Below, in pieces: positions 36,996 through 46,111 of a stretch of DNA of 64,000 bases; positions within the stretch are counted from its first letter, which is position 1; each line of letters opens with the position of its first letter. Location of the stretch: positions 124,001 to 188,000 of the forward strand of contig NZ_JFKB01000001.1 in NCBI RefSeq assembly GCF_002115745.1, written 5' to 3'. This DNA is from Thalassospira alkalitolerans (lineage in GTDB: Bacteria; Pseudomonadota; Alphaproteobacteria; Rhodospirillales; Thalassospiraceae). A program made the translations under genes and the position numbers. The notes beneath the pieces were generated by a model. That model was given only the letters and a program-made list of their open reading frames with translations, made no database searches and was not told the origin of the DNA.

Positions 36996-37111
36996 TATCG
37001 GTGAAGCGGTCCGTATTTAGGTTGGGATACGGCCAAGGTTGGAGCCAGCATTTGGTTAAAATCTAATACCTGAGACGCGGTCTTCAAGATGCGCGCCCCT
37101 CACAAAGCCAC

Positions 37112-38023
37112 TTATTGTACAAGATCCCAATACGCCTGCCCGCCAAAACGGTCATAAATGAAATCAACCAAAAGCCGAATACGGGCTGAAAGCTGTCGGC
37201 TTGGCGGATAAAGCAGATACAAAAAAAGCTCGGGTGGCTGGTAATCGCACAGCACACTGATCAGGCGGCCATTTTGCAACTCTGGCCCGGCAATAAAGGT
37301 TGGCAATAATGCCAAGCCAAGGTCGGCTATCGCCGCATCACGTAGAACTTCGGCATTGTTACAACAAAACACGCCATTGACCTGTACCGAAACCGGCCCA
37401 TCTGGCCCGTTCATTTTCCAATTCGACCCCGCAGGCAAATTGCCATAATGCAAACAGGGCAAAGTCGCCAGATCGCGCGGTGTTTTCGGTTCGCCATGTT
37501 TGCGAATAAATTCTGGCGACGCACATAGAACCCGGTTCATCGGAATGATTTCGTGATCAATCAGGGCCAATGTTTCGCTGGGCTGGCTGATGCGCACGGT
37601 CATGTCATAGCCATCCGCCACCGGATCAATAAACCGGTCCGAAAGTGCTAATTCAACCCGAATATCGGGATATTCCCGGGCAAAATCAACCAAAGCCGGG
37701 CCAAGATGAAGTGTTCCAAATGACATCGGCGCATTGATACGGATATCACCTGACGGGGTTTCGCGGTTTTCGCGAATGGCTTCCTCGGCCTCATGCAGAT
37801 CGGCCAGAACGGCTTTGGCCCGATCATAAAAAGCCCGACCACTGGGCGTCACCGCGACCTGACGGGTGGTGCGATTCAAAAGTTGCACCCCCAGATTTTC
37901 TTCAAGGGCGATGACCGCCCGGTTGACCTGTGATCGGGACTGACCGATGGCACGCGCCGCCGCGGCAAAACTTCCTTCGTCGACGACTTTCACAAAGGTT
38001 TGCAGACTGCCCAGCTTATCCAT
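37112..38023 (-). CDS. LysR-family regulator, divergent from pirin/doxX
   Basis: I start at the ATG at 38023 (MDKLGSLQTF), giving 303 residues; upstream in-frame starts lengthen it by 6 or 20. The DNA-binding domain is FVKVVDEGSFAAAARAIGQSRSQVNRAVIALEENLGVQLLNRTTRQ, and the effector domain starts near GDIRINAPMSFGTLHL. It belongs to the CrgA/DsdC-like group often found next to pirin or quinone-reductase genes. The divergent placement implies control of pirin and doxX. Confidence 0.88.
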   Translation of the reverse strand: MDKLGSLQTFVKVVDEGSFAAAARAIGQSRSQVNRAVIALEENLGVQLLNRTTRQVAVTPSGRAFYDRAKAVLADLHEAEEAIRENRETPSGDIRINAPMSFGTLHLGPALVDFAREYPDIRVELALSDRFIDPVADGYDMTVRISQPSETLALIDHEIIPMNRVLCASPEFIRKHGEPKTPRDLATLPCLHYGNLPAGSNWKMNGPDGPVSVQVNGVFCCNNAEVLRDAAIADLGLALLPTFIAGPELQNGRLISVLCDYQPPELFLYLLYPPSRQLSARIRLLVDFIYDRFGGQAYWDLVQ

Positions 38024-38056
38024 CGCAATAATCCGTTCCATAAAGCGGCACTTTAT

Positions 38057-38075
38057 TGTCGCAAATAACGCGACA
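38057..38075. promoter_or_regulatory. Candidate LysR operator TGTCGC-N7-GCGACA
   Basis: A perfect 6-base inverted repeat with a 7-base spacer, in the divergent lysR/pirin promoter region. A further half-site CGACAAT at 38091-38097 mirrors ATTGTCG at 38055-38061. The layout fits a LysR recognition and activation site pair. Confidence 0.5.
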
Positions 38076-38162
38076 TTATGCATCGAATTACGACAATTGT
38101 CACTTTTTACGAAAAGCGTATTCTGGCTTCAACAAAACGGCAACCAACAGATGGAGCCTACC

Positions 38163-38864
38163 ATGATTACCAAGATCAGTTCCGAAGACCGTGGCCGCGC
38201 CCAGTTTGGCTGGCTTGATTCCCGTCATACGTTTTCATTCGGTCATTACTACGATCCAAAACGCATGGGCTGGGGCCCGCTGCGAGTCATCAACGAAGAC
38301 CGCGTGATCCCCGGTGCCGGTTTTGACACCCATGGCCACAAGGATATGGAAATCATTTCCTATGTGCTGGACGGTGCGCTTGAACATAAAGACAGCCTTG
38401 GCACCGGGTCTGTGATCCGCCCAGGTCGCTTGCAACGCATGACAGCCGGCACCGGCATTCGTCACTCGGAATACAATCATTCCAAAGCCGATCCAGTCCA
38501 CTTCCTGCAAATCTGGGTCATGCCCGAAGCCGCCAATCTGGAACCGGGTTACGAAGAAAAGGAAATCGCCCGTTCTGACACCGGTTCGGGATTATCCCTG
38601 ATCGGCAGTCAATCAGGCCGGGACGGATCAATCACCATTCATCAGGATATTGATCTTTACGTCGCCCATCTGGGCGAAGGTGAAACCGCAACCCATAAAA
38701 TCAAACCGGGCCGGATTGCCTGGATTCAGATGGCGCGCGGCATGCTGAGCGTCAATGGCGAAACCCTTAAAGCTGGCGACGGTGCGGCTATACGTGACGA
38801 AGACAACCTGATTTTCAGCGACGCCGCCGAAGCCGAAGCCCTTGTTTTTGATATGGTCGCCTGA
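38163..38864 (+). CDS. Pirin-family protein
   Basis: A 233-residue bicupin. The start is the ATG at 38163 behind GATGGAG; the open frame extends upstream into the divergent regulator gene. The N-terminal cupin has the iron-binding pattern DTHGHKDMEIISYVLDG and GTGIRHSEYNHS, with GWGPLRVINEDRVIPG before it. Bacterial pirins include quercetin 2,3-dioxygenases and regulators of pyruvate dehydrogenase. It is followed 38 bases later by doxX. Confidence 0.92.
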   Translation: MITKISSEDRGRAQFGWLDSRHTFSFGHYYDPKRMGWGPLRVINEDRVIPGAGFDTHGHKDMEIISYVLDGALEHKDSLGTGSVIRPGRLQRMTAGTGIRHSEYNHSKADPVHFLQIWVMPEAANLEPGYEEKEIARSDTGSGLSLIGSQSGRDGSITIHQDIDLYVAHLGEGETATHKIKPGRIAWIQMARGMLSVNGETLKAGDGAAIRDEDNLIFSDAAEAEALVFDMVA

Positions 38865-38902
38865 ACCATTTTGATGGTCCGGCCCGTTGATGGAGAATAA
38901 TC

Positions 38903-39373
38903 ATGACCACGCTTGCAAATGATAAACCACGTTCGATTATCCCCGGCCTTGGCAATATCTGGGCCGCCCTTGAACCGCTTTCACCGGTTATTGTCCGGGT
39001 TACAACCGGCCTTCTGCTGGTGCCGCATGGTGCCGGGAAATTGTTTGGCGCCTTTGGTGGTTACGGCCTCGAAGGAACAGCGGGCTGGTTTGAAAGCATT
39101 GGCTTTGCGCCGGGCTTCCTGTTTGCCCTTTTGATCGGTCTTCTGGAATTTGTCGGTGGCTTGATGCTGACTATTGGTCTTTTGACCCGCCCGGTTGCCG
39201 CGGCTGTGATTGCCTTTATGGCGGTTGCCGTCACCATCCACCTGCCAAATGGGTATGCGTGGAACAATGCCGGGTTTGAAATGCCGGTCTTCTGGGGGCT
39301 TATGGCGCTTTCGGTTCTGATCCGTGGCGGCGGGAAATTCTCGGTTGATCGCAAGATCGGCATTGAATTCTGA
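38903..39373 (+). CDS. DoxX-family membrane protein
   Basis: A 156-residue protein with four hydrophobic spans (about 27-45, 65-92, 98-115, 125-142) and the DoxX signature VRVTTGLLLVPHGAGKLFGAFGG. Members sit with redox-stress or thiol-quinone systems. The ATG is preceded by GATGGAGAA. It is co-oriented with pirin and probably co-regulated by the divergent LysR protein. Confidence 0.9.
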   Translation: MTTLANDKPRSIIPGLGNIWAALEPLSPVIVRVTTGLLLVPHGAGKLFGAFGGYGLEGTAGWFESIGFAPGFLFALLIGLLEFVGGLMLTIGLLTRPVAAAVIAFMAVAVTIHLPNGYAWNNAGFEMPVFWGLMALSVLIRGGGKFSVDRKIGIEF

Positions 39374-39414
39374 TCGCCTTCAATCCCGAACCTTAATTAC
39401 CCTGTCCCTGCGAC

Positions 39415-39444
39415 ATACGGGCTGCCATCCAGGGCGGCCCGTAT
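39415..39444. terminator. Hairpin between convergent doxX and histidine kinase genes
   Basis: ATACGGGCTGCC (39415-39426) pairs with GGCGGCCCGTAT (39433-39444) with one G-T pair. There is no T tract on the plus strand, so its efficiency as a terminator is uncertain. Confidence 0.5.
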
Positions 39445-39507
39445 GGGTCTGCATCTGAACCATGCGAACATGCGAGCACGGTTAATCAAACCGGTTTTAA
39501 TCGTATT

Positions 39508-41046
39508 TCAACCGTCATCATCCTTTGGCCCGAAAGGCGCAAAGGCATTTACACCTGCTCCGGATACACCAATGGGAATGCGTATAACGAATTCCGCCCC
39601 GTCACCAGATGGTTCTGACAAGGTCAGGTCGCCATTAAAATCATCCTGAATCAGTTTTCGGCAAATCGGCAATCCCTGCCCCGTGCCGACGCCGGCTTCC
39701 TTGGTGGTAAAGAAGTAATCAAATATCCGATCCCGAACATGATCGGGAACCCCCCCACCATTATCACGCAGCCGGATATAGACATTTTTGTCATCTGACG
39801 TGACATCAAGCAAGATCTTGCCAAACCGCTGACCCGACCCTGAAATGGCCTGTGACGCATTGACGATCAGATTGATCAAAGCTTGTGACAGATGATTGCG
39901 ATGGCCTTCGACCTCGGTAACGTCGGTATCATATCTTTGTTCAAATTCGGCGACATGCTTGACCTGATTACGGGTCAAGGTGATCGCGGTTTCGATTTCC
40001 TCGGCAATTGAAATTCTTTCGACTGAATCCGTTGTTGGATGGGCAAATTTGCGAATGCCGCGCACGATTTCGGCAATGCGATCAAGCCCCTGAATGCTTT
40101 CACGGATCGCAAGCGGGATTTCCCGGGTCATAAAATCAATCCGGGCACGATCCAGATCAAGAACAACTTTACTGTTATTGTCAGCTTTACTGTTGGCATC
40201 ATCCGGTCGAATTGCCTTTACCAGACCATCGAAACTGTCCGACAGGAATTCCAGATTGTTCTGGATATATTGTGCGGGCGTGTTGATTTCATGTGCAACA
40301 CCGCCTGCCAATGTGCCCAAGGCGTGCATTTTGGCATAATCGGCGGCTTCTTCGATCACTTCCTGTTCCTGACGGGCGCGTTTGGCATCGATATCCGCAG
40401 CAAAGGCGCGCTGACGATTGCGAATGACGAAAATCGCAAGCCCGATCATCACAAGCACGCCGGAAAAGAACAGATAGGACAGGATTTGAATGTCTGTCTT
40501 CACACTTGCAATATTGCCCGCGTTATAGACCGAGACAAAGTTTGTCGCCCGCACCACCGCATGTTGCAGCGGGTCATCAATCGGTTCAAGTTCTTCATGA
40601 ATGAAATAAAGCAATTCGGCCGCGTTCGATGTGCTTTCGCTATAGGCATCTATCTGAACATCGATCCGGGCAATCTTTTCATCCAAAAGGACAAGAAGAT
40701 CGGAAACCTCGGGTATCTGGACAAGAAATTTAAACCCCTCCCCGTCTTTGACCAACACGGTCCGGCTGACAAGGATTTCATATTCCAAAAGCACCCGGTC
40801 GACTTCTTCTTTGGTCGGGTTATCACTGGTTCGCGCATATTCAATATAGCGTTCAATCTCAAGAAACTGACGCTGAATCTGAAACACAGCCCAGACAAGG
40901 TTTTCGCGATAAGCGAATTTATCGTCTTCGAGATGGCGCACAATTGATGTCGAAAACACGCCATAAAGAACAACGAACAGGGCCAGCATCGAAAACATGG
41001 CCCAGTTCGAGATTTTCGACAGAAAAAGTCTAGTTTTGTCCATCAA
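39508..41046 (-). CDS. Sensor histidine kinase with periplasmic helical domain
   Basis: A 512-residue membrane kinase. TM1 is at about 15-35 and TM2 at about 189-208; the 150-residue periplasmic part between them is predicted helical. The phospho-acceptor histidine is H252 in LAGGVAHEINTPAQYIQNNL, followed by the ATPase boxes ALINLIVNASQAISG (N), LRDNGGGVPDHVRDRIFDYFFTTK (G1/F) and GVGTGQGLPICRKLI (G2). There is no receiver domain. Its start overlaps the end of a small periplasmic-protein gene by 17 bases, and both follow a REC-EAL gene, so all three form one signalling operon. Confidence 0.92.
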   Translation of the reverse strand: MMDKTRLFLSKISNWAMFSMLALFVVLYGVFSTSIVRHLEDDKFAYRENLVWAVFQIQRQFLEIERYIEYARTSDNPTKEEVDRVLLEYEILVSRTVLVKDGEGFKFLVQIPEVSDLLVLLDEKIARIDVQIDAYSESTSNAAELLYFIHEELEPIDDPLQHAVVRATNFVSVYNAGNIASVKTDIQILSYLFFSGVLVMIGLAIFVIRNRQRAFAADIDAKRARQEQEVIEEAADYAKMHALGTLAGGVAHEINTPAQYIQNNLEFLSDSFDGLVKAIRPDDANSKADNNSKVVLDLDRARIDFMTREIPLAIRESIQGLDRIAEIVRGIRKFAHPTTDSVERISIAEEIETAITLTRNQVKHVAEFEQRYDTDVTEVEGHRNHLSQALINLIVNASQAISGSGQRFGKILLDVTSDDKNVYIRLRDNGGGVPDHVRDRIFDYFFTTKEAGVGTGQGLPICRKLIQDDFNGDLTLSEPSGDGAEFVIRIPIGVSGAGVNAFAPFGPKDDDG

Positions 41047-41515
41047 TCGACTTTACCTGCCAAACGGAATAGGACCAATACATGTCGGTTTGAAAACGAA
41101 CATCACTGTCATAGGGAAAAACAACCCAGAAGGGTCCCTTTTCACGGACGGACATTTCAGCATCATTTTGCTGATAAACCAAAATGGCCCTGTCTTCACG
41201 CAATACATTGGCCGGAACCATCACACTATAATCATTTAGCGCCAAAATCCGAACCGTATCCGCCGTGATGCCATAGGTGTCAAAAAGGACATTGAAATCG
41301 ACACCGAGGAATTTATGCACACCATCCGTCCACGGGGTCGAAGTATAGAATTCTGTGGCGGGCAAATTTGCCAAATCATCAAACGAGACCGTTACAGGTT
41401 TCCCCCCCGTATCTGCCAGCGTCAGCATACTGGCAGCATAGGCATTTCCCGATACGGATTTAAACACGACAATTGCGCATAGCAGCATGGCAAATTTTGT
41501 GATCGTTTTCATCAT
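41030..41515 (-). CDS. Periplasmic protein of the molybdopterin-oxidoreductase fold, probably cofactor-free
   Basis: I use the ATG at 41515 (MMKTITKF), giving 161 residues with a signal peptide (FAMLLCAIVVFKSVSGNAYA). The remainder resembles a minimal sulfite-oxidase (SUOX)-type fold: VTVSFDDLANLPATEF, WTDGVHKFLGVDFNVLFDTYG, VRILALNDYSVMVPANVLREDRAILVYQQN, GPFWVVFPYD. The cofactor-liganding cysteine of the enzymes is absent, so it is probably a binding or sensory domain. It lies between a REC-EAL gene and a membrane kinase, overlapping the latter, which suggests that it presents a signal to the kinase. Confidence 0.75.
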   Translation of the reverse strand: MMKTITKFAMLLCAIVVFKSVSGNAYAASMLTLADTGGKPVTVSFDDLANLPATEFYTSTPWTDGVHKFLGVDFNVLFDTYGITADTVRILALNDYSVMVPANVLREDRAILVYQQNDAEMSVREKGPFWVVFPYDSDVRFQTDMYWSYSVWQVKSIDGQN

Positions 41516-41533
41516 CGTAGCTTTACTCCGCAC

Positions 41534-42757
41534 CTAGTTTAAACAATGGTCATGACCCGCATCCGGGACAATGACTTGTGGTAAAAAAACATCCGACGCA
41601 AAATTGCTAGGTACCAATTCATCAATGGGTTGGGGCATGCCAAATAAATAACCCTGCAATTCATCCACGCCGTATTCACGAAGGCGCAATGCTGTGGCCT
41701 CGTTTTCGACACCGACGGCAATGATCGAATAATCAATTTTGCGACATATCTGGACGACCCAGGAAACAAACGAAGCATCAAGTTGATCGTCCATCATCCG
41801 CCCGACCAGCCCGCGATCAAGTTTGACACCGGCAAAAAATTCATGGCGCAACAGTTCGAACGATCCCTTGTTTGCACCAAACCCGTCGACGAACAACCGC
41901 GTGCCACGCGCCGCCAGAAACTTTGCGTTTTTCACAAAGTTTTCATCAGCCATGTTGAGCTGTCTTTCCGGGATTTCAAATTCGATCTCAACCCCAAATT
42001 CGCGCATTTCATCGGCAAACTGTGCCAAAGACCGGACAAATTCAGTATTGTTGATCGAACAGGGGGCAAGGTTCATCGATACCCTGGTACCCGATCCCAG
42101 TGTTTTGCGATAAACCGGTGCCAAATCGATCATGATCCCCATTAACTGCGTCGTCAGGCGGTTCATGACCGGCTGGTTCCGGCAGCCTTCGATTATCTGT
42201 TCGATTCCGAAACGTTTTTGCAGCTCCGGCATCCGGCACAGGATTTCACCCCCGGTTCGGGCAAAATCCCCGGCACGGACACGGGGTTGGATCATGGTGC
42301 AAAAATCGGACTGATCAATCGCCCCGTCCACAATAAGCGGCGTGACCTTTTCACTGTCGTCTTCGTTTTGCCGATCCTTAATCGCCCGGCTCAGGACATC
42401 TTTAAGGGTTGTGATCGAAATCGGCTTGGTCAAAATCTGGCTAACTTTTGCCTGATCGGCGGCTTCACGCAGGGGGACAGCCGAGACATTTCCCGTCAGC
42501 AAAATCCGCGGCACATCCGGGGCGCAACGACCGGCACGTTTCAGGAAATTAATCCCGTCAATGATCGGCATTACCAGATCGGCAACAATGACTTGCACGC
42601 CCGTGTGATTTTCCGACAACCATTCAAGGGCGGCTTCGCCATTAACATATGTGACCAAATTAAAGCTGCCCGCCAAGGCCCGACAGACCGACGCCAAAAG
42701 CTTTTCATCATCATCAACCATCAGAATAGTGGGCAGGTCGATCTTTGCATCACTCAT
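41534..42757 (-). CDS. Response regulator with degenerate EAL output domain
   Basis: A 407-residue protein. The receiver spans about 10-125, with VDDDEK, phospho-acceptor D60 (IVADLVMP) and KPIS. An EAL-like domain fills about 150-390: GGEILCRMPE in place of EALLR, SMNLAPCSINN, EFEIPERQL, LFVDGFGANKGSFELL, VKLDRGLV, AVGVENEATALRLREYGVDELQGYLF. The usual DDFG metal pair reads DGFG, so one aspartate is lost; several other residues are kept. It may be a weak phosphodiesterase or a c-di-GMP/protein-binding output. First gene of the operon with the periplasmic protein and kinase. Confidence 0.87.
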   Translation of the reverse strand: MSDAKIDLPTILMVDDDEKLLASVCRALAGSFNLVTYVNGEAALEWLSENHTGVQVIVADLVMPIIDGINFLKRAGRCAPDVPRILLTGNVSAVPLREAADQAKVSQILTKPISITTLKDVLSRAIKDRQNEDDSEKVTPLIVDGAIDQSDFCTMIQPRVRAGDFARTGGEILCRMPELQKRFGIEQIIEGCRNQPVMNRLTTQLMGIMIDLAPVYRKTLGSGTRVSMNLAPCSINNTEFVRSLAQFADEMREFGVEIEFEIPERQLNMADENFVKNAKFLAARGTRLFVDGFGANKGSFELLRHEFFAGVKLDRGLVGRMMDDQLDASFVSWVVQICRKIDYSIIAVGVENEATALRLREYGVDELQGYLFGMPQPIDELVPSNFASDVFLPQVIVPDAGHDHCLN

Positions 42758-42892
42758 CGGGGGGGTACTCCGGCTAAAACGAAACCTGCACGATCCACCG
42801 GCGCGATAAATATCAGCGGTTCAGACAGGTCTTGATATACCGAAGAATAATGTCAGGATGGATAAACCAATATCCCCATATGCGGAGTATAA

Positions 42893-43870
42893 ATGACAAT
42901 GGCATCGGATCTTCCTGTCCGGATTGCTTTTGTAGATGACGATGAAAATCTGTTGTCATCCCACAGGCGCAATTTCAATCGCCTTGTCCCGCAATGGGAA
43001 GGACTGTATTTCAACGACCCGCAAACCGCCTTGACCGAAATCGGCAATGATCCGGGCGTCGTTGCCTGCGTTCTTGATATTCACATGCCGGTCATGACCG
43101 GACTGGAACTGGCGGCAAAGTTACGTCATCAGCGGAAAGACCTGATCATTGTCATGTTAACGGGCTATGCCGATCTGCAATCAGCCCTGACGGCGGTCAA
43201 TGAATTCGGAGTGTTTCGGTTTTATCCCAAACCAACCGCCCTTAAGACAATGCTGGACGGCATCGAAGCCGAAATCGCGCGCAAACGTGGCGAGGCCCGC
43301 GATACCATTCCGGCGGCCTTTCTTGATCTGTTCCATCTTGGTCTGATTGCAACCGATAACCGACTTGTCATTTCGCATATGAACGCACAGGCGGCTGAAA
43401 TCCTGCGCCGGTGCCCCAGCCTGCAAATCAGCCCCGAGAACACATTGCTGATCGACAGTGACCCGGGCAAAATTGATACATTCCTTCATCCGCCTGCCGG
43501 GCGGGTTCCGCAAATGCAGCGCGGGTTTTCACTGCATCACGAACAGGGAAATCTGTCGGTCTTTTTGCGCCGCGTTCATAATGGTTCCAACATCGCGGAC
43601 AGCTTTGTCTTTATTCTGGTCGAACCCGAACGGCTGGGCCCGCCGACAATTGATGACCTGATTGATGTCTTTGGCCTGACCCGGTCCGAGGCCAAATTGA
43701 CACAAAAACTGGCCGAGGGGATGTCGCTTGATCAGGCGGCAGAACGGATTGGCATTTCACTAAGTTCAGCACGCACATATTTGAAAACCGTGTTTTCAAA
43801 AACCGGGGTCAACCGGCAACCGCAATTGATGAAAACCGTTTTATCGACAATCCCGTCCCTGCGGCGCTAG
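42893..43870 (+). CDS. Response regulator with LuxR-type DNA-binding domain
   Basis: A 325-residue protein. The receiver (about 8-120) has VDDDEN, phospho-acceptor D62 (VLDIHMPVMTG), LTGYAD and K113. A middle region of about 110 residues (LDLFHLGLIATDNRLVISHMNAQAAEILRR) resembles a PAS-like ligand domain. The C-terminus (about 250-320) is a LuxR-type helix-turn-helix: FGLTRSEAKLTQKLAEGMSLDQAAERIGISLSSARTYLKTVFSKTGV. It has GGAG six bases before ATG. Divergent from the REC-EAL operon, it is a second likely target of the same kinase. Confidence 0.88.
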   Translation: MTMASDLPVRIAFVDDDENLLSSHRRNFNRLVPQWEGLYFNDPQTALTEIGNDPGVVACVLDIHMPVMTGLELAAKLRHQRKDLIIVMLTGYADLQSALTAVNEFGVFRFYPKPTALKTMLDGIEAEIARKRGEARDTIPAAFLDLFHLGLIATDNRLVISHMNAQAAEILRRCPSLQISPENTLLIDSDPGKIDTFLHPPAGRVPQMQRGFSLHHEQGNLSVFLRRVHNGSNIADSFVFILVEPERLGPPTIDDLIDVFGLTRSEAKLTQKLAEGMSLDQAAERIGISLSSARTYLKTVFSKTGVNRQPQLMKTVLSTIPSLRR

Positions 43871-43878
43871 ACACAGGA

Positions 43879-45294
43879 TCAATTGGCATTTTCATCCGGT
43901 GCAAGCCGAAACCGCACGGAAAAAATCGCGCCACTGTGGTCTTCCGGCTCGTTCAGGCGGATGCGCGTATCGTGGCGCAATGCAATTTCACGCACGATTG
44001 ATAACCCAAGCCCACATCCGTCCTCGCCGCTTTCAGATACGCGATAAAAACGCTCGAAAACGTGTTTGCGATGTTCAAGATCGATACCCGGCCCGTCATC
44101 TTCGACCACCAACTTAACAAACGGCGCGTCATCGGCCTCGGGGACAAGACGCACCGTAACTGAACTGCCTTCAGGGCAATAAGTCAGCGCGTTGGTGATC
44201 AGGTTTTTCAGCAATTCCTCGATCAATGTCGCATCGCCCATGATGGGCACGGCACCATTAAGTCCCTCGTAACCAAGATCAATTCCGCGCTCGATCGCTA
44301 CCGGCACTTTGGCTCCGGTCACAGAACGGGTAATTTCACCCAGGTCGATCCGTGTAAACGGCCGCCCGGCCAATCCTTCGGGTGCGGCACGGGCTGATGC
44401 CAGCAATTGATTGGCCAGATGCGATGTCTGACGCGTCGATGCCGCCAGCTTTTCCATCACATCATGCAGTTTATCGGGGTTTTCTTCACGCAGACCCAGT
44501 TCGGCTTGCGTGCGCAATGCCGCAAGGGGAGTCCGCAATTGATGGGCGGCATCGGCGGTAAAACGCTGCATCGTCGACAACGTGTTTTCAAGCCGTTTCA
44601 GCAGATGGTTAATCGACCCGACAAGATGACGTACCTCGCTTGGGACGTCATGCTGGATCGGTCGCAAATCCGACGGCGAACGCCGATTCAGGGCCTCTTC
44701 AAACCGGACCAGTGGTTTAAGCCCCTGCCCAATGCCAAACCAGACAATCAGGGCCGCAATCAGAATCAGACCAAATTGCCGAACTGCGGCACGCGCCAGA
44801 ATATCCTCGCTTAGACTTTCGCGGGTGCCCGTGGTTTCAGCAACCAAAACATGAAACCGGGTCGCCATGCGCGCACTGGCAACATAACGCGACAAAGCCC
44901 CGATCCGAACCCGTTCACCGTTATATTCTGCGTCATAGAACACCGGTTCTTCCAACAATGGCATCGATTTTTCGGGCACTGGCGGCAGTTTTTCATACCC
45001 GGTTATGAACTCGCCCTGGGCTGTGCTGACCTGATAAAAAACCCGGTCCTGTGCCGAGCTTGTCAACATTTCAAGCGCGACATAGGGCACATCGACTTCA
45101 ATCTGCCCGCCGATCAAAACCACCCGGTCGGCAATCGCCAATGCCGAACTTAACAGCGCGCGATCAAAGGCCTGATTGGCGGAATGCACCGCGTTGCTGC
45201 GAACTTCAAACAGCATCAGCGAACTGACCAAAAGCATCGGAATCAAAAGCCAGATCAGCAAGCGCCGACGAAGGGATGCGTTACGCCACTTCAT
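43879..45294 (-). CDS. tctE: TctE-type sensor histidine kinase
   Basis: A 471-residue kinase. TM1 is at about 11-29, a periplasmic 2CSK_N-like domain follows to about 170, and TM2 is at about 172-190. After a HAMP-like linker come the phospho-acceptor H251 in FTADAAHQLRTPLAALRTQAELGL and the ATPase boxes LIEELLKNLITNALTY, VEDDGPGIDLEHRKHVFERFYR and GCGLGLSIVREIA. TctE kinases sense tricarboxylates or related acids. Its start overlaps the regulator gene by four bases. The symbol follows family and context; the ligand is unverified. Confidence 0.85.
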   Translation of the reverse strand: MKWRNASLRRRLLIWLLIPMLLVSSLMLFEVRSNAVHSANQAFDRALLSSALAIADRVVLIGGQIEVDVPYVALEMLTSSAQDRVFYQVSTAQGEFITGYEKLPPVPEKSMPLLEEPVFYDAEYNGERVRIGALSRYVASARMATRFHVLVAETTGTRESLSEDILARAAVRQFGLILIAALIVWFGIGQGLKPLVRFEEALNRRSPSDLRPIQHDVPSEVRHLVGSINHLLKRLENTLSTMQRFTADAAHQLRTPLAALRTQAELGLREENPDKLHDVMEKLAASTRQTSHLANQLLASARAAPEGLAGRPFTRIDLGEITRSVTGAKVPVAIERGIDLGYEGLNGAVPIMGDATLIEELLKNLITNALTYCPEGSSVTVRLVPEADDAPFVKLVVEDDGPGIDLEHRKHVFERFYRVSESGEDGCGLGLSIVREIALRHDTRIRLNEPEDHSGAIFSVRFRLAPDENAN

Positions 45295-45956
45295 GTCTTT
45301 TTCAACAAATAGCCAAGGCCGCGCACCGTCTGAATTTTAACATCCGCCGTTTCAACCCGTTTGCGCAGACGGCTGATATAAAGTTCAACCGCATTAGCAC
45401 TAATATCATCTTCGAACCCGGCAAGTTGATCGGTAATCTGTTCCTTGGACAGAACATGCCCAAGCCGCAACAACAGGATTTCAAGAATATTCAGTTCGCG
45501 TCGGGGAATTTCAATATCGTCGCCATCAATCGTGGCACGCCGTGCAACCGTGTCATATGTCAGCCGCCCACATGTAATCCGGGTATTATGGGTTCCGGCA
45601 TGACGGCGCATCAAGGCGCGAACGCGGGCTTCAAGTTCAACCAGTTCAAACGGTTTCGCCAGATAATCATCCGCACCAAGGTCAAGTCCACGCACCCGAT
45701 CTTCGATATCATTGCGTGCGGTCAGGATCAAAACCGCACTTTCCGATCCCCGGTGGCGCAAACGACGCAGGATTTCAATACCATCCATCCGGGGAAGATT
45801 AAGATCCAGAACTACAAGGCCGTATTCCTGTGTCCGCAGGATTTCATCGGCTTCTTCCCCGTCGGAAATCACATCAACCGCATAGCCCGCCTGCTGCAAA
45901 GAGCGGGCGATACCATCGGCAAGTGCTGCGTGATCTTCAACGACAAGGACTCTCAT
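45291..45956 (-). CDS. tctD: TctD-type OmpR-family response regulator
   Basis: A 221-residue regulator. The receiver has VVEDHAALADG, D51 (VVLDLNLPRMDG) and the conserved lysine in DYLAKPFELVELEARV; the C-terminal winged helix reads RRELNILEILLLRLGHVLSKEQITDQL and VELYISRLRKRVETADVKIQTVRGLGYLL. It would be phosphorylated by the adjacent TctE and act on tricarboxylate uptake genes, plausibly the nearby binding-protein gene and the tct operon. First gene of the two. Confidence 0.88.
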   Translation of the reverse strand: MRVLVVEDHAALADGIARSLQQAGYAVDVISDGEEADEILRTQEYGLVVLDLNLPRMDGIEILRRLRHRGSESAVLILTARNDIEDRVRGLDLGADDYLAKPFELVELEARVRALMRRHAGTHNTRITCGRLTYDTVARRATIDGDDIEIPRRELNILEILLLRLGHVLSKEQITDQLAGFEDDISANAVELYISRLRKRVETADVKIQTVRGLGYLLKKT

Positions 45957-46111
45957 TGTGTCAGGTTCGGCCCCCTGTTAAACCAGTATGGTCTGGTGCA
46001 TATTGACCCAAGCACATGAATTTTCCAGATTTTGCCGGATCGTGAAAGCCCCTTGTGGCAAGCGACCGACAATAAAATGGCACACCATCGGTTGATGAGG
46101 GCCTGTAAGCG

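Noticed and set aside
40039-40947. 302-codon open frame on the plus strand
   Set aside because: Antisense to the histidine kinase gene; no domain seen.
42766-42889. Inverted repeat TACTCCG/CGGAGTA as an operator between the two divergent regulators
   Set aside because: Each arm is simply the ribosome site of its own gene, so the symmetry is explained by that.
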